From Rhodoblastus sp963748385 (GTDB lineage: Bacteria > Pseudomonadota > Alphaproteobacteria > Rhizobiales > Beijerinckiaceae), in NCBI GenBank assembly GCA_963748385.1, contig CAVVIQ010000007.1, positions 44,952 through 108,951 of the forward strand: a DNA stretch of 64,000 nucleotides, given 5' to 3'. Shown piece after piece: positions 20,033 to 29,615 of the stretch (position 1 is the stretch's first letter; each line of letters opens with the position of its first letter). Position numbers and translations under genes: made by a program. The notes under the pieces are model-generated. The model saw nothing but the letters and a program-made list of their open reading frames with translations, ran no database searches and was not told the DNA's origin.

Positions 20033-20074
20033 AAACCCCGCCGCCGCGCCAGAAGGCGTGACGGCCCGGGGTTT
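20033..20074 (+). promoter_or_regulatory. Structured mdh leader hairpin
   Basis: AAACCCCG (20033-20040) pairs with CGGGGTTT (20067-20074). Inside lie CCG/CGG and a CGCC-AGAA-GGCG stem-loop. The structure ends 24 nt before the mdh ATG. A closing arm with TTTT could allow attenuation, or the element may stabilise the long mRNA. It matches no riboswitch I know. Confidence 0.45.
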
Positions 20075-20098
20075 TGGTCGAGATGAGGACGACAACCC

Positions 20099-21061
20099 AT
20101 GGCGCGTAACAAGATTGCTCTGATCGGAGCCGGACAGATCGGCGGGACGCTGGCTCTTTTGGCCGGGCTCAAGGAACTCGGCGACATCGTTCTCTTCGAC
20201 ATCGCCGAAGGCACGCCTCAGGGCAAGGGCCTTGACATCGTTCAATCCTCGCCGGTTGAGGGCTTCGACGCGAAAATCGCGGGCGCCAACGATTATTCGG
20301 CCATCGCCGGCGCCGACGTCGTCATCGTCACCGCCGGCGTGCCGCGCAAGCCGGGCATGAGCCGCGACGACCTGCTCGGCATCAATCTCAAGGTCATGGA
20401 ATCGGTCGGCAAAGGCATCAAGGACAACGCTCCGGACGCCTTCGTCGTCTGCATCACCAATCCGCTCGACGCCATGGTCTGGGCGCTGCAGAAGTCGTCC
20501 GGCCTGCCCGCCCATATGGTCGTCGGCATGGCGGGGGTGCTCGATTCCGCCCGCTTCCGCTATTTCCTCTCCGAAGCCACCGGCGTCTCGGTCCAGGACA
20601 TTCACGCCATGACGCTCGGCGGCCATGGCGACGACATGGTCCCGCTGGTGCGCTACGCCACGGTCGGCGGCATGCCGCTGCCCGAACTGGTGAAGTCCGG
20701 CTGGCTGACCCAGGAAAAGCTCGACGCTCTGGTGGAGCGCACCCGCAAGGGCGGGGGCGAGATCGTCGGCCTCCTCAAGACCGGCTCGGCCTTCTACGCC
20801 CCGGCGGCTTCCGGCATCGCCATGGCGGAGGCTTTTCTCAAGGACCAGAAGCGCGTCATGCCGATCGCCGCCTATCTGAACGGCCCCTATGGCGTGAAGG
20901 ACACCTATGTCGGCGTGCCGGCGCTGATCGGCGCCCATGGCGTCGAGAAGATCATCGAGGTCGATTTCGACGCCCACGAGCGGGCGATGTTCGACAAATC
21001 CGTGGTCTCGGTCCAAAATCTGATCGAGGCCTGCAAGAAGATCAATCCGGCGCTCGCCTGA
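20099..21061 (+). CDS. mdh: Malate dehydrogenase (NAD, LDH-like type)
   Basis: A 320-residue enzyme that oxidises malate to oxaloacetate in the TCA cycle. The NAD-binding motif is IALIGAGQIGGTLALLAGLK, substrate-binding arginines are in AGVPRKPGMSRDDLL, and the catalytic His is in HAMTLGGHGDDMVPLVRYAT. This is the [LDH-like] form usual in alphaproteobacteria. It heads the TCA block: after an 82-bp spacer with a strong hairpin come sucC, sucD, sucA, sucB and lpdA. Upstream lies a 285-bp region with candidate regulatory repeats and a leader hairpin. Confidence 0.98.
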   Translation: MARNKIALIGAGQIGGTLALLAGLKELGDIVLFDIAEGTPQGKGLDIVQSSPVEGFDAKIAGANDYSAIAGADVVIVTAGVPRKPGMSRDDLLGINLKVMESVGKGIKDNAPDAFVVCITNPLDAMVWALQKSSGLPAHMVVGMAGVLDSARFRYFLSEATGVSVQDIHAMTLGGHGDDMVPLVRYATVGGMPLPELVKSGWLTQEKLDALVERTRKGGGEIVGLLKTGSAFYAPAASGIAMAEAFLKDQKRVMPIAAYLNGPYGVKDTYVGVPALIGAHGVEKIIEVDFDAHERAMFDKSVVSVQNLIEACKKINPALA

Positions 21062-21081
21062 CCGGGACCTGCCGCCAAGGG

Positions 21082-21118
21082 TCCGCGCGCCCCCGCCCGA
21101 AGCGCGGGAGCGCGCGGA
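21082..21118 (+). other. Intercistronic hairpin between mdh and sucC
   Basis: The arms TCCGCGCGC and GCGCGCGGA form a perfect 9-bp outer stem, with CCCGC/GCGGG inside. No T-run follows, so it is more likely an mRNA processing or stability element, or a partial attenuator, than a full terminator. Confidence 0.55.
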
Positions 21119-21143
21119 AATTGCTTTCTCACGAGGATTGCCG

Positions 21144-22343
21144 ATGAATATTCACGAGTATCAGGCCAAAGCCGTTCTCAAGGAATTTGGTGTCCCTGTC
21201 TCGCGGGGCGTGGCCGTGTTCAAGGCCGACGAGGCCGAGGCGGCCGCGAAACAGCTTGGCGGCCCGCTTTGGGTGGTCAAGTCCCAGATTCACGCCGGCG
21301 GCCGCGGCAAGGGGAAGTTCAAGGAAGCCGCGGCGGGCGACAAGGGCGGCGTGCGCCTCGCCAAATCCATCGATGAGGTCAAGCTCGACGCCAAACAGAT
21401 GCTGGGCCATACGCTGGTGACCTTGCAGACCGGCCCTGCCGGCAAGCAGGTCAATCGCCTCTATGTCGAGGACGGCTCGGACATAGCGGCGGAGTTCTAT
21501 CTCTCGGCCCTGGTCGATCGCGTGACCTCGCGCGTCGCCTTCGTCGTCTCCACCGAAGGCGGCATGAACATCGAGGACGTCGCCCACACGACGCCGGAAA
21601 AGATCAAGACCTTTTCCATCGACCCCGCGACCGGGATCATGCCGCACCACGGCCGGACCGTCGCCAAGGCGCTCGGGCTTTCCGGCGACCTCGCCAAACA
21701 GGCGGCCAGACTGATCGAACAGCTTTACGCCGCCTTCGTCGCCAAGGACATGGCGATGCTGGAGATCAACCCGCTGATCGTCACCCGGCAGGGCGAGCTG
21801 AAGTGCCTCGACGCCAAAGTGTCCTTCAATTCCAACGCGCTCTTCCGCCATCCCGACATCGCGGCCTTGCGCGACGAGACCGAGGAGGACGCCAAGGAGA
21901 TCGAGGCGTCGAAACATGACCTGTCCTATATCACGCTCGATGGCGCGATCGGCTGCATGGTCAACGGCGCCGGCCTCGCCATGGCGACCATGGACATCAT
22001 CAAGCTCTATGGCATGGAGCCCGCCAATTTCCTCGATGTCGGCGGCGGCGCCAGCAGGGAGAAGGTCACGGCGGCCTTCAAGATCATTACCGCCGACCCC
22101 AATGTCAAAGGCATTCTGGTCAATATCTTCGGCGGCATCATGCGCTGCGACGTGATCGCGGAGGGCGTGATCGCGGCGGTGAGGGAAGTCGGCCTCCAGG
22201 TTCCGCTGGTCGTCCGTCTGGAAGGCACCAATGTCGATCTCGGCAAGAAAATCATCGGCGAATCGGGTCTCAACGTCATTCCGGCGGATGACCTCGACGA
22301 CGCCGCCCAGAAAATCGTCAAGGCCGTGAAGGAGTCCGCGTAA
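21144..22343 (+). CDS. sucC: Succinyl-CoA synthetase (ADP-forming) beta subunit
   Basis: The 399-residue beta subunit with the ATP-grasp domain. It starts MNIHEYQAKAVLKEFGVPVS; an ATG two codons upstream is possible, but homologues begin at MNIHEY. Nucleotide contacts are in VVKSQIHAGGRGKGKFKEA, and the C-terminal ligase domain has IFGGIMRCDVIAEGVI. It makes ATP from succinyl-CoA together with SucD, whose start overlaps the sucC stop by one base, as expected for an obligate heteromer. Confidence 0.98.
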   Translation: MNIHEYQAKAVLKEFGVPVSRGVAVFKADEAEAAAKQLGGPLWVVKSQIHAGGRGKGKFKEAAAGDKGGVRLAKSIDEVKLDAKQMLGHTLVTLQTGPAGKQVNRLYVEDGSDIAAEFYLSALVDRVTSRVAFVVSTEGGMNIEDVAHTTPEKIKTFSIDPATGIMPHHGRTVAKALGLSGDLAKQAARLIEQLYAAFVAKDMAMLEINPLIVTRQGELKCLDAKVSFNSNALFRHPDIAALRDETEEDAKEIEASKHDLSYITLDGAIGCMVNGAGLAMATMDIIKLYGMEPANFLDVGGGASREKVTAAFKIITADPNVKGILVNIFGGIMRCDVIAEGVIAAVREVGLQVPLVVRLEGTNVDLGKKIIGESGLNVIPADDLDDAAQKIVKAVKESA

Positions 22344-23233
22344 TGTCCATCCTGATCGGCAACAACACCAAAATCATCGTTCAGGGCTTCACCGGCAAGA
22401 ATGGCACCTTCCATTCCGAACAGGCCCTGGCCTATTGCAGCACCAAGGTGGTCGGCGGCGTTTCTCCGGGCAAGGGCGGTTCGGTCCATCTCGGCCTCCC
22501 CGTTTTCGACACCGTCGCCGACGCCAGGGAGTCCACCGGCGCCGAAGCCTCGGTGATCTATGTGCCGCCGGCGGGCGCGGCGGACGCGATCTGCGAGGCG
22601 ATTGCGGCGGAAGTCCCGCTGATCGTCTGCATCACCGAAGGCATTCCGGTCCAGGACATGATCAAGGTGAAGCGCTCGCTCTGCGGCTCGAAATCGCGCC
22701 TGATCGGGCCGAACTGCCCCGGCGTCATGACCGCCGGCGAGTGCAAGATCGGCATCATGCCAGGCAATATCTTCAAGCCTGGCAACGTCGGAATCGTGTC
22801 GCGCTCGGGAACCCTGACCTATGAGGCCGTGTTTCAGACCACGCGGGTCGGCCTCGGCCAGACCACGGCGGTCGGCATCGGCGGCGACCCGGTCAAGGGA
22901 ACGGAATTCATCGACATGCTGGAATTGTTCCTGGCCGACGACAAGACCGAATCGATCATCATGATCGGCGAGATCGGCGGCTCGGCGGAAGAGGACGCCG
23001 CCCAGTTCATCGCCGACGAGGCCAAACGCGGCCGCCGGAAGCCGACGGTCGGCTTCATCGCCGGGCGCACCGCGCCGCCCGGGCGCCGCATGGGCCACGC
23101 CGGCGCCATCATTTCCGGTGGCAAGGGCGGGGCCGAAGACAAGATCGCGGCGATGGAGGCGGCGGGCGTTCGCGTTTCGCCTTCGCCGGCGCGGCTCGGC
23201 TCGACCCTGGTCGAGCTGCTGAAAGGCCATTGA
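22343..23233 (+). CDS. sucD: Succinyl-CoA synthetase (ADP-forming) alpha subunit
   Basis: The 296-residue alpha subunit, which binds CoA and carries the phosphohistidine. CoA-binding motifs are IVQGFTGKNGTFHSEQALAY and ISRSGTLTYE-like VSRSGTLTYEAVFQTT. The active-site His lies in GRRMGHAGAIISGGKG. The length is normal. It is translationally coupled to sucC and 102 bp before sucA. Confidence 0.98.
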   Translation: MSILIGNNTKIIVQGFTGKNGTFHSEQALAYCSTKVVGGVSPGKGGSVHLGLPVFDTVADARESTGAEASVIYVPPAGAADAICEAIAAEVPLIVCITEGIPVQDMIKVKRSLCGSKSRLIGPNCPGVMTAGECKIGIMPGNIFKPGNVGIVSRSGTLTYEAVFQTTRVGLGQTTAVGIGGDPVKGTEFIDMLELFLADDKTESIIMIGEIGGSAEEDAAQFIADEAKRGRRKPTVGFIAGRTAPPGRRMGHAGAIISGGKGGAEDKIAAMEAAGVRVSPSPARLGSTLVELLKGH

Positions 23234-23335
23234 TCGACCGGGCGCGGGCGCCTCATTGGCGTCACGATCGGGCGGGAAACCATCTGATCCGCAAGCGCCC
23301 GGCGGTCGGGCCTCGCGGAGAGAAAGGACATCGAA

Positions 23336-26300
23336 ATGGCGCGTCGGGACGGCAATGGAGGCAGCGGCGGCGGAGCGGGAAACCCGCCGCGGGGCGCCGC
23401 TTTCGCGGATTCGTCTTTCCTGTTCGGCGGCAACGCCGCTTATATCGAGCAGTTATACGCGGCCTATAAAACGAACCCGGCCGCGGTCGATCCCGAATGG
23501 CGGGAGTTCTTCGGCGGATTGAACGACGACGACAAGTCGGTCGCCGCCAACGCCAGGGGCGCGTCGTGGAAGAAGCCCAATTGGCCGAAGCCCCCCGAAG
23601 GCGATCTGGTCGCCGCCCTCGACGGCCAATGGCCCGTCGACGACAAGGCGATCGCCGACAAGATCAAGAACAGGGCCGCGCGCGAGGGAAAGGGCGAAAT
23701 TTCCCCGGCCGACGTCCGCCGCGCTACCCATGATTCCGTGCGCGCGATCATGATGATCCGCGCCTATCGCATCCGCGGCCATCTCCACGCCAATCTCGAC
23801 CCCCTCGGTCTCGATCCCCAGAAGGATCACGAGGAGCTGCATCCGGCGAGCTATGGCTTCACCGAGGCCGACTACGACCGCAAGATCTTCATCGACGGCG
23901 TCCTCGGCCTCGAATACGCCACCATCCGCGAGATGCTGGCGATCCTGCGCCGCACCTATTGCTCGACCATCGGCTGGGAGTTCATGCATATTTCCGATCC
24001 GGCGGAGAAAGCCTGGATCCAGGAGCGCATCGAAGGACCGCTGAAAGAGGTTTCCTTCACCCCGGAAGGCAAGCGCGCCATTCTGCAGAAGCTGGTCGAG
24101 GCCGAGGGCTTCGAGAAATTCCTCGACGTCCGCTACACCGGCACCAAGCGTTTCGGCCTGGATGGCGGCGAATCGATGATTCCGGCCCTGGAGCAGATCA
24201 TCAAGCGCGGCGGCGCGCTCGGCGCCAAGGAAATCGTGTTCGGCATGGCCCATCGCGGCCGCCTGAACGTCCTGTGCCAGGTGATGGGCAAGCCGCATCG
24301 CGCCTTGTTCAACGAATTCAAGGGCGGCTCCTTCCTGCCCGAGGAGGTCGAAGGCTCCGGCGACGTGAAATACCACCTCGGCGCCTCGTCGGACCGCGAA
24401 TTCGACAATAACAATGTCCACCTGTCGCTGACCGCCAATCCCTCGCATCTCGAGATCGTCGATCCCGTCGTGCTGGGGAAAGTGCGCGCCAAACTCGATC
24501 AGCACCTCGACCGCGCCCCCGAGGACCGCCGCCCGGTCATGCCGCTCCTGATCCACGGCGACGCGGCTTTCGCCGGCCAGGGCGTGGTGGCGGAATGTTT
24601 CGGCCTGTCCGGCCTCAAGGGCCACAAGACGGGGGGCTCGATCCATTTCATCATCAACAACCAGATCGGCTTCACCACCTATCCGCGCTATTCGCGCTCT
24701 TCGCCCTATCCGTCCGACGTGGCGAAATTTGTCGGGGCGCCGATTCTGCACTGCAATGGCGACGACCCGGAAGCGGTGACCTTCTGCGCCAAGGTGGCGA
24801 CGGAATTCCGCCAGAAATTCCAGAAGCCCGTCGTCATCGACATGTGGTGCTACCGGCGGTTCGGCCATAACGAGGGCGACGAGCCGTCCTTCACCCAGCC
24901 GCTGATGTACAAGAAAATCCGGGCGCACAGGACGACGCTCGAGCTTTACACGGAAAAGCTGATCGCCGAGGGGCTGGTGACCCAGGGCGAAGTCGAGAAG
25001 ATGAAGGCCGACTGGCGCACCCGCCTCGACGCCGAACATGAGGCTGGCCAGGCCTTCAAGCCGAACAAGGCCGACTGGCTCGACGGCCGCTGGGCCGGCC
25101 TGAAATCCGTCCCATCGGCGGAACAGGACAGCCCACGGCGCGGCAAGACAGCCGTCGAGGCCAGGAAACTCCGGGACTATGGCGAGAAACTGTGCAAGGT
25201 CCCGGACAACTTCCATCTCCACAAGACGATCCAGCGCTTCCTCGACAACCGCCGCAAGGCGATCGAAACCGGCGAAGGGATCGATTGGGCGACCGCCGAG
25301 GCCTTGGCCTTCGCGTCGCTGGTCGATGAAGGCTACCGCGTCCGCCTCTCGGGCCAGGATTGCGAGCGCGGCACCTTCTCCCAGCGCCATTCGGTGCTGA
25401 TCGACCAGGAGAACGAGGCGCGCTACATCCCGCTGAACCACATTTCCGAGGGCCAGGGTCATTACGAGGTCATCAATTCGATGCTCTCGGAGGAAGCGGT
25501 GCTCGGCTTCGAATATGGCTATTCGCTGGCCGAGCCGGACGCTCTGGTGCTGTGGGAGGCGCAGTTCGGCGATTTCGCCAATGGCGCGCAGGTGCTGTTC
25601 GATCAGTTCATCTCCTCGGGCGAGCGCAAATGGCTGCGCATGTCAGGCCTCGTCTGCCTCCTGCCGCATGGCTATGAGGGCCAGGGCCCGGAACATTCCT
25701 CGGCGCGCCTGGAGCGCTATCTGCAGCTCTGCGCCGAAGACAATATGCAGGTCGCGAACTGCACCAGCCCGTCGAATTATTTCCACATCCTGCGCCGCCA
25801 GCTGAAGCGCGACATCCGCAAGCCCCTGGTGTTGATGACTCCGAAATCGCTGCTGCGCCACAAGCGCACGGTGTCCAGGCTCGACGAATTTTACGGCGAC
25901 GGCCATTTCCGCCGTCTACTCTCGGACAATGCGGAGACGGAGCCCAACGAGCCGATCAAGCTCGTCAAGGACGAGAAGATCCGCCGCGTCGTCCTATGCA
26001 CCGGCAAGGTCTACTACGACCTTTACGAGGAGCGCGAGAAGCGCGGCATAGACGATGTCTATCTGTTGCGCGTCGAACAGCTCTATCCCATGCCGCTGAA
26101 GGCTTTGGTCGCCCGCTTCCAGCGCTGGAAGAACGCCGATGTCGTGTGGTGTCAGGAAGAGCCGAAGAACATGGGGGCCTGGTTCTTCGTCGAGCCTTAT
26201 CTGGAATGGGTGCTCAACCAGGCCGGCTGCAAGAACAAGCGGGCGCGCTATGTCGGCCGGCCCGCCTCGGCGGCGACCGCCGCCGGCACCATGGCGCGGC

Positions 26301-26347
26301 ACCTCGCCCAGCTCAAGGCTTTCCTCGACGACGCCTTCGCGAGCTGA
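23336..26347 (+). CDS. sucA: 2-oxoglutarate dehydrogenase E1 component
   Basis: The 1003-residue thiamine-diphosphate-dependent E1 subunit that decarboxylates 2-oxoglutarate. The N-terminal SSFLFGGNAAYIEQLYAAYK is typical for E1o. The ThDP-binding region is FGMAHRGRLNVLCQVMGKPH and later GDAAFAGQGVVAECFGLSGL. The transketolase-like domain holds ISEGQGHYEVINSMLSEEAV and the C-terminal domain VVWCQEEPKNMGAWFFVEP. A good AGAAAGGA ribosome-binding site precedes the ATG. It is cotranscribed with sucB, 86 bp downstream. Confidence 0.98.
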   Translation: MARRDGNGGSGGGAGNPPRGAAFADSSFLFGGNAAYIEQLYAAYKTNPAAVDPEWREFFGGLNDDDKSVAANARGASWKKPNWPKPPEGDLVAALDGQWPVDDKAIADKIKNRAAREGKGEISPADVRRATHDSVRAIMMIRAYRIRGHLHANLDPLGLDPQKDHEELHPASYGFTEADYDRKIFIDGVLGLEYATIREMLAILRRTYCSTIGWEFMHISDPAEKAWIQERIEGPLKEVSFTPEGKRAILQKLVEAEGFEKFLDVRYTGTKRFGLDGGESMIPALEQIIKRGGALGAKEIVFGMAHRGRLNVLCQVMGKPHRALFNEFKGGSFLPEEVEGSGDVKYHLGASSDREFDNNNVHLSLTANPSHLEIVDPVVLGKVRAKLDQHLDRAPEDRRPVMPLLIHGDAAFAGQGVVAECFGLSGLKGHKTGGSIHFIINNQIGFTTYPRYSRSSPYPSDVAKFVGAPILHCNGDDPEAVTFCAKVATEFRQKFQKPVVIDMWCYRRFGHNEGDEPSFTQPLMYKKIRAHRTTLELYTEKLIAEGLVTQGEVEKMKADWRTRLDAEHEAGQAFKPNKADWLDGRWAGLKSVPSAEQDSPRRGKTAVEARKLRDYGEKLCKVPDNFHLHKTIQRFLDNRRKAIETGEGIDWATAEALAFASLVDEGYRVRLSGQDCERGTFSQRHSVLIDQENEARYIPLNHISEGQGHYEVINSMLSEEAVLGFEYGYSLAEPDALVLWEAQFGDFANGAQVLFDQFISSGERKWLRMSGLVCLLPHGYEGQGPEHSSARLERYLQLCAEDNMQVANCTSPSNYFHILRRQLKRDIRKPLVLMTPKSLLRHKRTVSRLDEFYGDGHFRRLLSDNAETEPNEPIKLVKDEKIRRVVLCTGKVYYDLYEEREKRGIDDVYLLRVEQLYPMPLKALVARFQRWKNADVVWCQEEPKNMGAWFFVEPYLEWVLNQAGCKNKRARYVGRPASAATAAGTMARHLAQLKAFLDDAFAS

Positions 26348-26433
26348 AAGTCTCTCCGCCACGGGCTTCGGCGGCGCCTGCCGGAGCCCTTCCTTCCCCT
26401 CGATGAGCCGCGCAGGCGGCGGATGTGATCCCG

Positions 26434-27882
26434 ATGTCCACAGAAATCCGCGTTCCCACCCTCGGCGAATCCGTCACTGAAGCCACCATCGGCCGCTGGT
26501 TCAAGAAGCCCGGCGACGCCGTGAAGGCCGACGAGCCCTTGCTGGAGCTGGAAACCGACAAGGTGACGCTGGAAGTCAACGCGCCCGCCACCGGGGCGTT
26601 GGCCGAAATCGTCGCCAAGGACGGCGAGACCGTCGCGCCCGGCGCGCTGCTCGGCCATATCGCCGAAGGCGCCGTGACCGCAGCGGCCGTCCCTGCTCCC
26701 GCCGAGGCCGCCCCCAAGGCTGCGGCGCCCGCCGCGCCGCCCCCCTCGCCGGCCGCCGCCAAGAACGCCGCCGATCGCGGCGTCGACGTCCGTGAAGTGC
26801 CGGGCTCGGGCAAGCGCGGCCAGGTGTTGAAAGGCGACGTGCTCGCCTTCGCCGGCGCTTCCCAAATCTTGCCGCCCGCCGCCGCGCCCGTTGTTCCGGC
26901 CGCCGCCCGCGCGCCTTCGCCCGCCGAGGACGCGGCGCGCGAGGAGCGGGTGAAAATGACCAAGCTGCGCCAGACCATCGCCCGCCGGCTGAAGGAAGCG
27001 CAGAACGCCGCCGCCATGCTGACCACGTTCAACGAGGTGGACATGCAGGCGCTGATGAGCCTGCGCGCCCAATACAAGGACCTGTTCGAGAAGAAACACG
27101 GCGTGAAGCTCGGCTTCATGGGCTTTTTCGTGAAAGCCTGCACCCATGCGCTCAAGGAAATCCCGGCGGTCAACGCCGAGATCGACGGGACCGACATCGT
27201 CTACAAGAATTTCTGCCATGTCGGCGTGGCGGTCGGCACCGAAAAGGGCCTGGTGGTTCCGGTGGTGCGCGACGCCGACAAGCTTTCGATCGCCGGCGTC
27301 GAAAGGACGATCGCCGATTTCGGCAAGCGCGCCCGCGACGGCCAGCTCAAGATCGAGGAGATGCAGGGCGGCACCTTCACCATTTCCAACGGCGGCGTCT
27401 ATGGCTCGCTGATGTCCACGCCGATCCTCAACGCCCCGCAATCCGGCATTCTCGGCATGCACAAGATCCAGGAGCGCCCGGTCGTCGTCGCCGGCAAGAT
27501 CGAGATCCGCCCGATGATGTATCTCGCGCTCTCGTACGATCACCGCATTGTCGACGGCAAGGACGCGGTGACATTTTTGGTGCGCGTCAAGGAGGCGCTG
27601 GAAGACCCGGCGCGTCTCGTTCTCGATCTTGATGATGCCCGAGCGGACGAGAAGCTTTGCTGCGAAGTAGAGACAGTTGGCGAAGAGTTTCCTGAGGGCT
27701 CTCATGCTATTGGAATGAGAGCAGCTAGCGCATCACATGAACGTGGCGATGAACTGGCTAGAGCGAGTTGCGAGCGTCACTCGACATGCAAGGACGACCG
27801 CGGGGCCGCTGGCATTGCCGATGCATGGAGGTCAAGCAGGTCAATAAGCGAGCAGGCCCTTCAGGTCAAGCGACTACACTAG
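26434..27882 (+). CDS. sucB: 2-oxoglutarate dehydrogenase E2 (dihydrolipoamide succinyltransferase) with abnormal C-terminal tail
   Basis: The E2 core of the 2-oxoglutarate dehydrogenase complex. An N-terminal lipoyl domain carries the lipoyl-lysine in ELETDKVTLEV. An Ala/Pro linker and the peripheral-subunit-binding segment follow (RGVDVREVPGSGKRGQVLKG). The catalytic domain ends with LALSYDHRIVDGKDAV, which holds the active-site His. Homologues stop right after DPARLVLDL, at about 27630. Here the frame continues for 84 unrelated codons through a lower-GC stretch. Inserting one T in CTTGATGA would create a TGA stop there, so I believe the tail is a product of a one-base deletion, real or in the sequencing. 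I start at the ATG at 26434, since MSTEIRVPTLGES is the usual N-terminus. Confidence 0.93.
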   Translation: MSTEIRVPTLGESVTEATIGRWFKKPGDAVKADEPLLELETDKVTLEVNAPATGALAEIVAKDGETVAPGALLGHIAEGAVTAAAVPAPAEAAPKAAAPAAPPPSPAAAKNAADRGVDVREVPGSGKRGQVLKGDVLAFAGASQILPPAAAPVVPAAARAPSPAEDAAREERVKMTKLRQTIARRLKEAQNAAAMLTTFNEVDMQALMSLRAQYKDLFEKKHGVKLGFMGFFVKACTHALKEIPAVNAEIDGTDIVYKNFCHVGVAVGTEKGLVVPVVRDADKLSIAGVERTIADFGKRARDGQLKIEEMQGGTFTISNGGVYGSLMSTPILNAPQSGILGMHKIQERPVVVAGKIEIRPMMYLALSYDHRIVDGKDAVTFLVRVKEALEDPARLVLDLDDARADEKLCCEVETVGEEFPEGSHAIGMRAASASHERGDELARASCERHSTCKDDRGAAGIADAWRSSRSISEQALQVKRLH

Positions 27883-28090
27883 ATGGTATGCTTGCATCTG
27901 GATCATTTACCTATGAGCGATATAGCATGCGGAAAATAGGTCTGGATTAGCGTCGTACTATAACACATCAGTCCTTGGGAACGGGTCGAAGAAAACGGTT
28001 TCGAAAGGAATAATCTGGATTTGGTTCGCAGAACAATCAATCGAGTTGACGATTGGACCCTTCATTCGCTTCCATCCTTCGGATCCATCC
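27634..28090. other. Low-GC spacer between sucB and lpdA without a recognisable gene
   Basis: About 450 bp between the expected sucB stop and lpdA have clearly lower GC than their flanks. An open frame continuous with sucB runs to 27882, and a separate 60-codon frame (27768-27950) overlaps it; neither resembles a family that I know. In related gene orders sucB and lpdA lie close together, so this is probably an insertion or remnant of a mobile sequence. No terminal inverted repeats were found by eye. Confidence 0.4.
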
Positions 28091-29487
28091 ATGTCCTACG
28101 ATCTCATCGTCATCGGCTCCGGCCCCGGCGGCTATGTCTGCGCCATCCGCGCCGCCCAGCTCGGCCTCAAGACCGCGATTGTCGAAAAGCGCAAGACCCA
28201 TGGCGGGACGTGCCTCAATATCGGCTGCATTCCCTCCAAGGCCCTGCTCCATGCTTCCGAAATGTTCGAGGAAGCCGCCCATGGCTTGGCGGCGCTCGGC
28301 GTCAATGTCGGCAAGCCCAAGCTCGACCTTGGCGCGATGATGAAGCACAAGGACGAGACGGTCGGCGCCAATGTCAACGGCGTCGCCTTCCTGCTCAAGA
28401 AGAACAAGATCGACGCCTTTCAGGGGACGGGTTCGATTCCAGCCGCCGGCAAGGTCGAGGTGACCGCCGGGGACGGCTCGAAACAGCTGCTTGAGACGAA
28501 GAACATCGTCATCGCCACCGGCTCCGATGTCGCCCAGCTTCCCGGCGTGACCATCGACGAAAAGATCGTGGTGTCCTCGACCGGCGCGCTGGAGCTTGCA
28601 AAGGTTCCGGGAAAGATGGTCGTGGTCGGCGCAGGCGTGATCGGCCTCGAACTCGGCTCGGTCTGGCGGCGCCTCGGCGCCGAGGTGACGGTGGTCGAAT
28701 ATCTGGATCGCATCCTGCCGGGCATGGACCTCGAAACCGCAAGACAATTCCAGCGCATCCTGGAAAAGCAGGGCGTGAAATGTCTGCTCAGCTCCAAGGT
28801 CGCCAAGGTCGAAGCCGCCAGAAACGCGGCCAGGGTCACGGTCGAGCCCGCCGCCGGCGGCGAGGCGCAGATTTTCGACGCCGACATCGTTCTGGTCGCG
28901 ATCGGCCGGCGTCCCTATACGGAAGGCCTCGGCCTCGAGGCGCTCGGCGTGGCGATGGAGCGAGGCCAGGTGGTCATCGACAGGAATTTCGCCACCAATG
29001 TCCCTGGCGTTTACGCCATCGGCGACGCGGCGCCGGCCCGATGCTGGCCCACAAGGCCGAGGACGAGGGCGTCGCCGTCGCCGAAATCCTCGCCGGACAG
29101 CATGGCCATGTGAATTACAAAGTGATTCCCGGCGTGGTCTACACTTCGCCGGAGATCGCCAGCGTCGGCGCGACAGAGGAAGAACTCAAGGCCAGGGGCG
29201 TCGCCTATAAAACCGGCAAATTCCTTTTCTCCGCCAATGGCCGCGCCCGCGCCATGCGCCAGACCGACGGTTTCGTGAAAGTCCTCGCCGACGCGGCGAC
29301 CGACCGGGTTCTCGGCGTCCATATTCTCGGGCATGGCGCCGGCGAAATGATCCACGAGGCCGCCGTCCTGATGGAGTTCGGTGGCTCCTCGGAAGACCTC
29401 GCTCGCACCTGCCACGCCCATCCGACCATGTCGGAGGCGGTCAAGGAAGCGGCGCTCGCCGTCGAAAAGCGCGCGATCCACAGCTGA
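28091..29487 (+). CDS. lpdA: Dihydrolipoamide dehydrogenase (E3), frameshifted
   Basis: The FAD-dependent E3 subunit that reoxidises the lipoyl groups of SucB. The N-terminus MSYDLIVIGSGPGGYVCAIR binds FAD, and the redox-active disulfide is in GGTCLNIGCIPSKALLH. The NAD-binding motif is MVVVGAGVIGLELGSVWRRL, and the C-terminal interface has the catalytic CHAHPTMSEAVKEAAL. The frame breaks at about 29030, between YAIGDAA and GPMLAHKAEDEG. The gene is one base short of a multiple of three. Conservation on both sides points to a sequence error. It closes the TCA block and is followed by a strong terminator. Confidence 0.93.
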
Positions 29488-29518
29488 TCGCCAGCGCGAC
29501 CAAGAGATTCTACTGCAC

Positions 29519-29547
29519 GGCCCCGACCCCGGGGCCTTTGCTTTTTT
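29519..29547 (+). terminator. Rho-independent terminator after lpdA
   Basis: GGCCCC and GGGGCC form a 6-bp GC-only stem with a 6-nt loop, followed by TTTGCTTTTTT. It is placed 30 bp after the lpdA stop and ends the mdh-suc-lpd transcription unit. Confidence 0.8.
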
Positions 29548-29615
29548 GCGTCCCTCTGCAGAGTCTGGGCCATACGTCACAGCCTGGCTTCGCGACCGCG
29601 AGCCATGATCCGGAA

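Noticed and set aside
23453..25462. A 669-codon minus-strand open frame opposite sucA
   Set aside because: It is antisense to sucA and has no domain.
27768..27950. A 60-codon open frame in the sucB-lpdA spacer
   Set aside because: It overlaps the sucB tail, has no clear start signal and shows no recognisable sequence.
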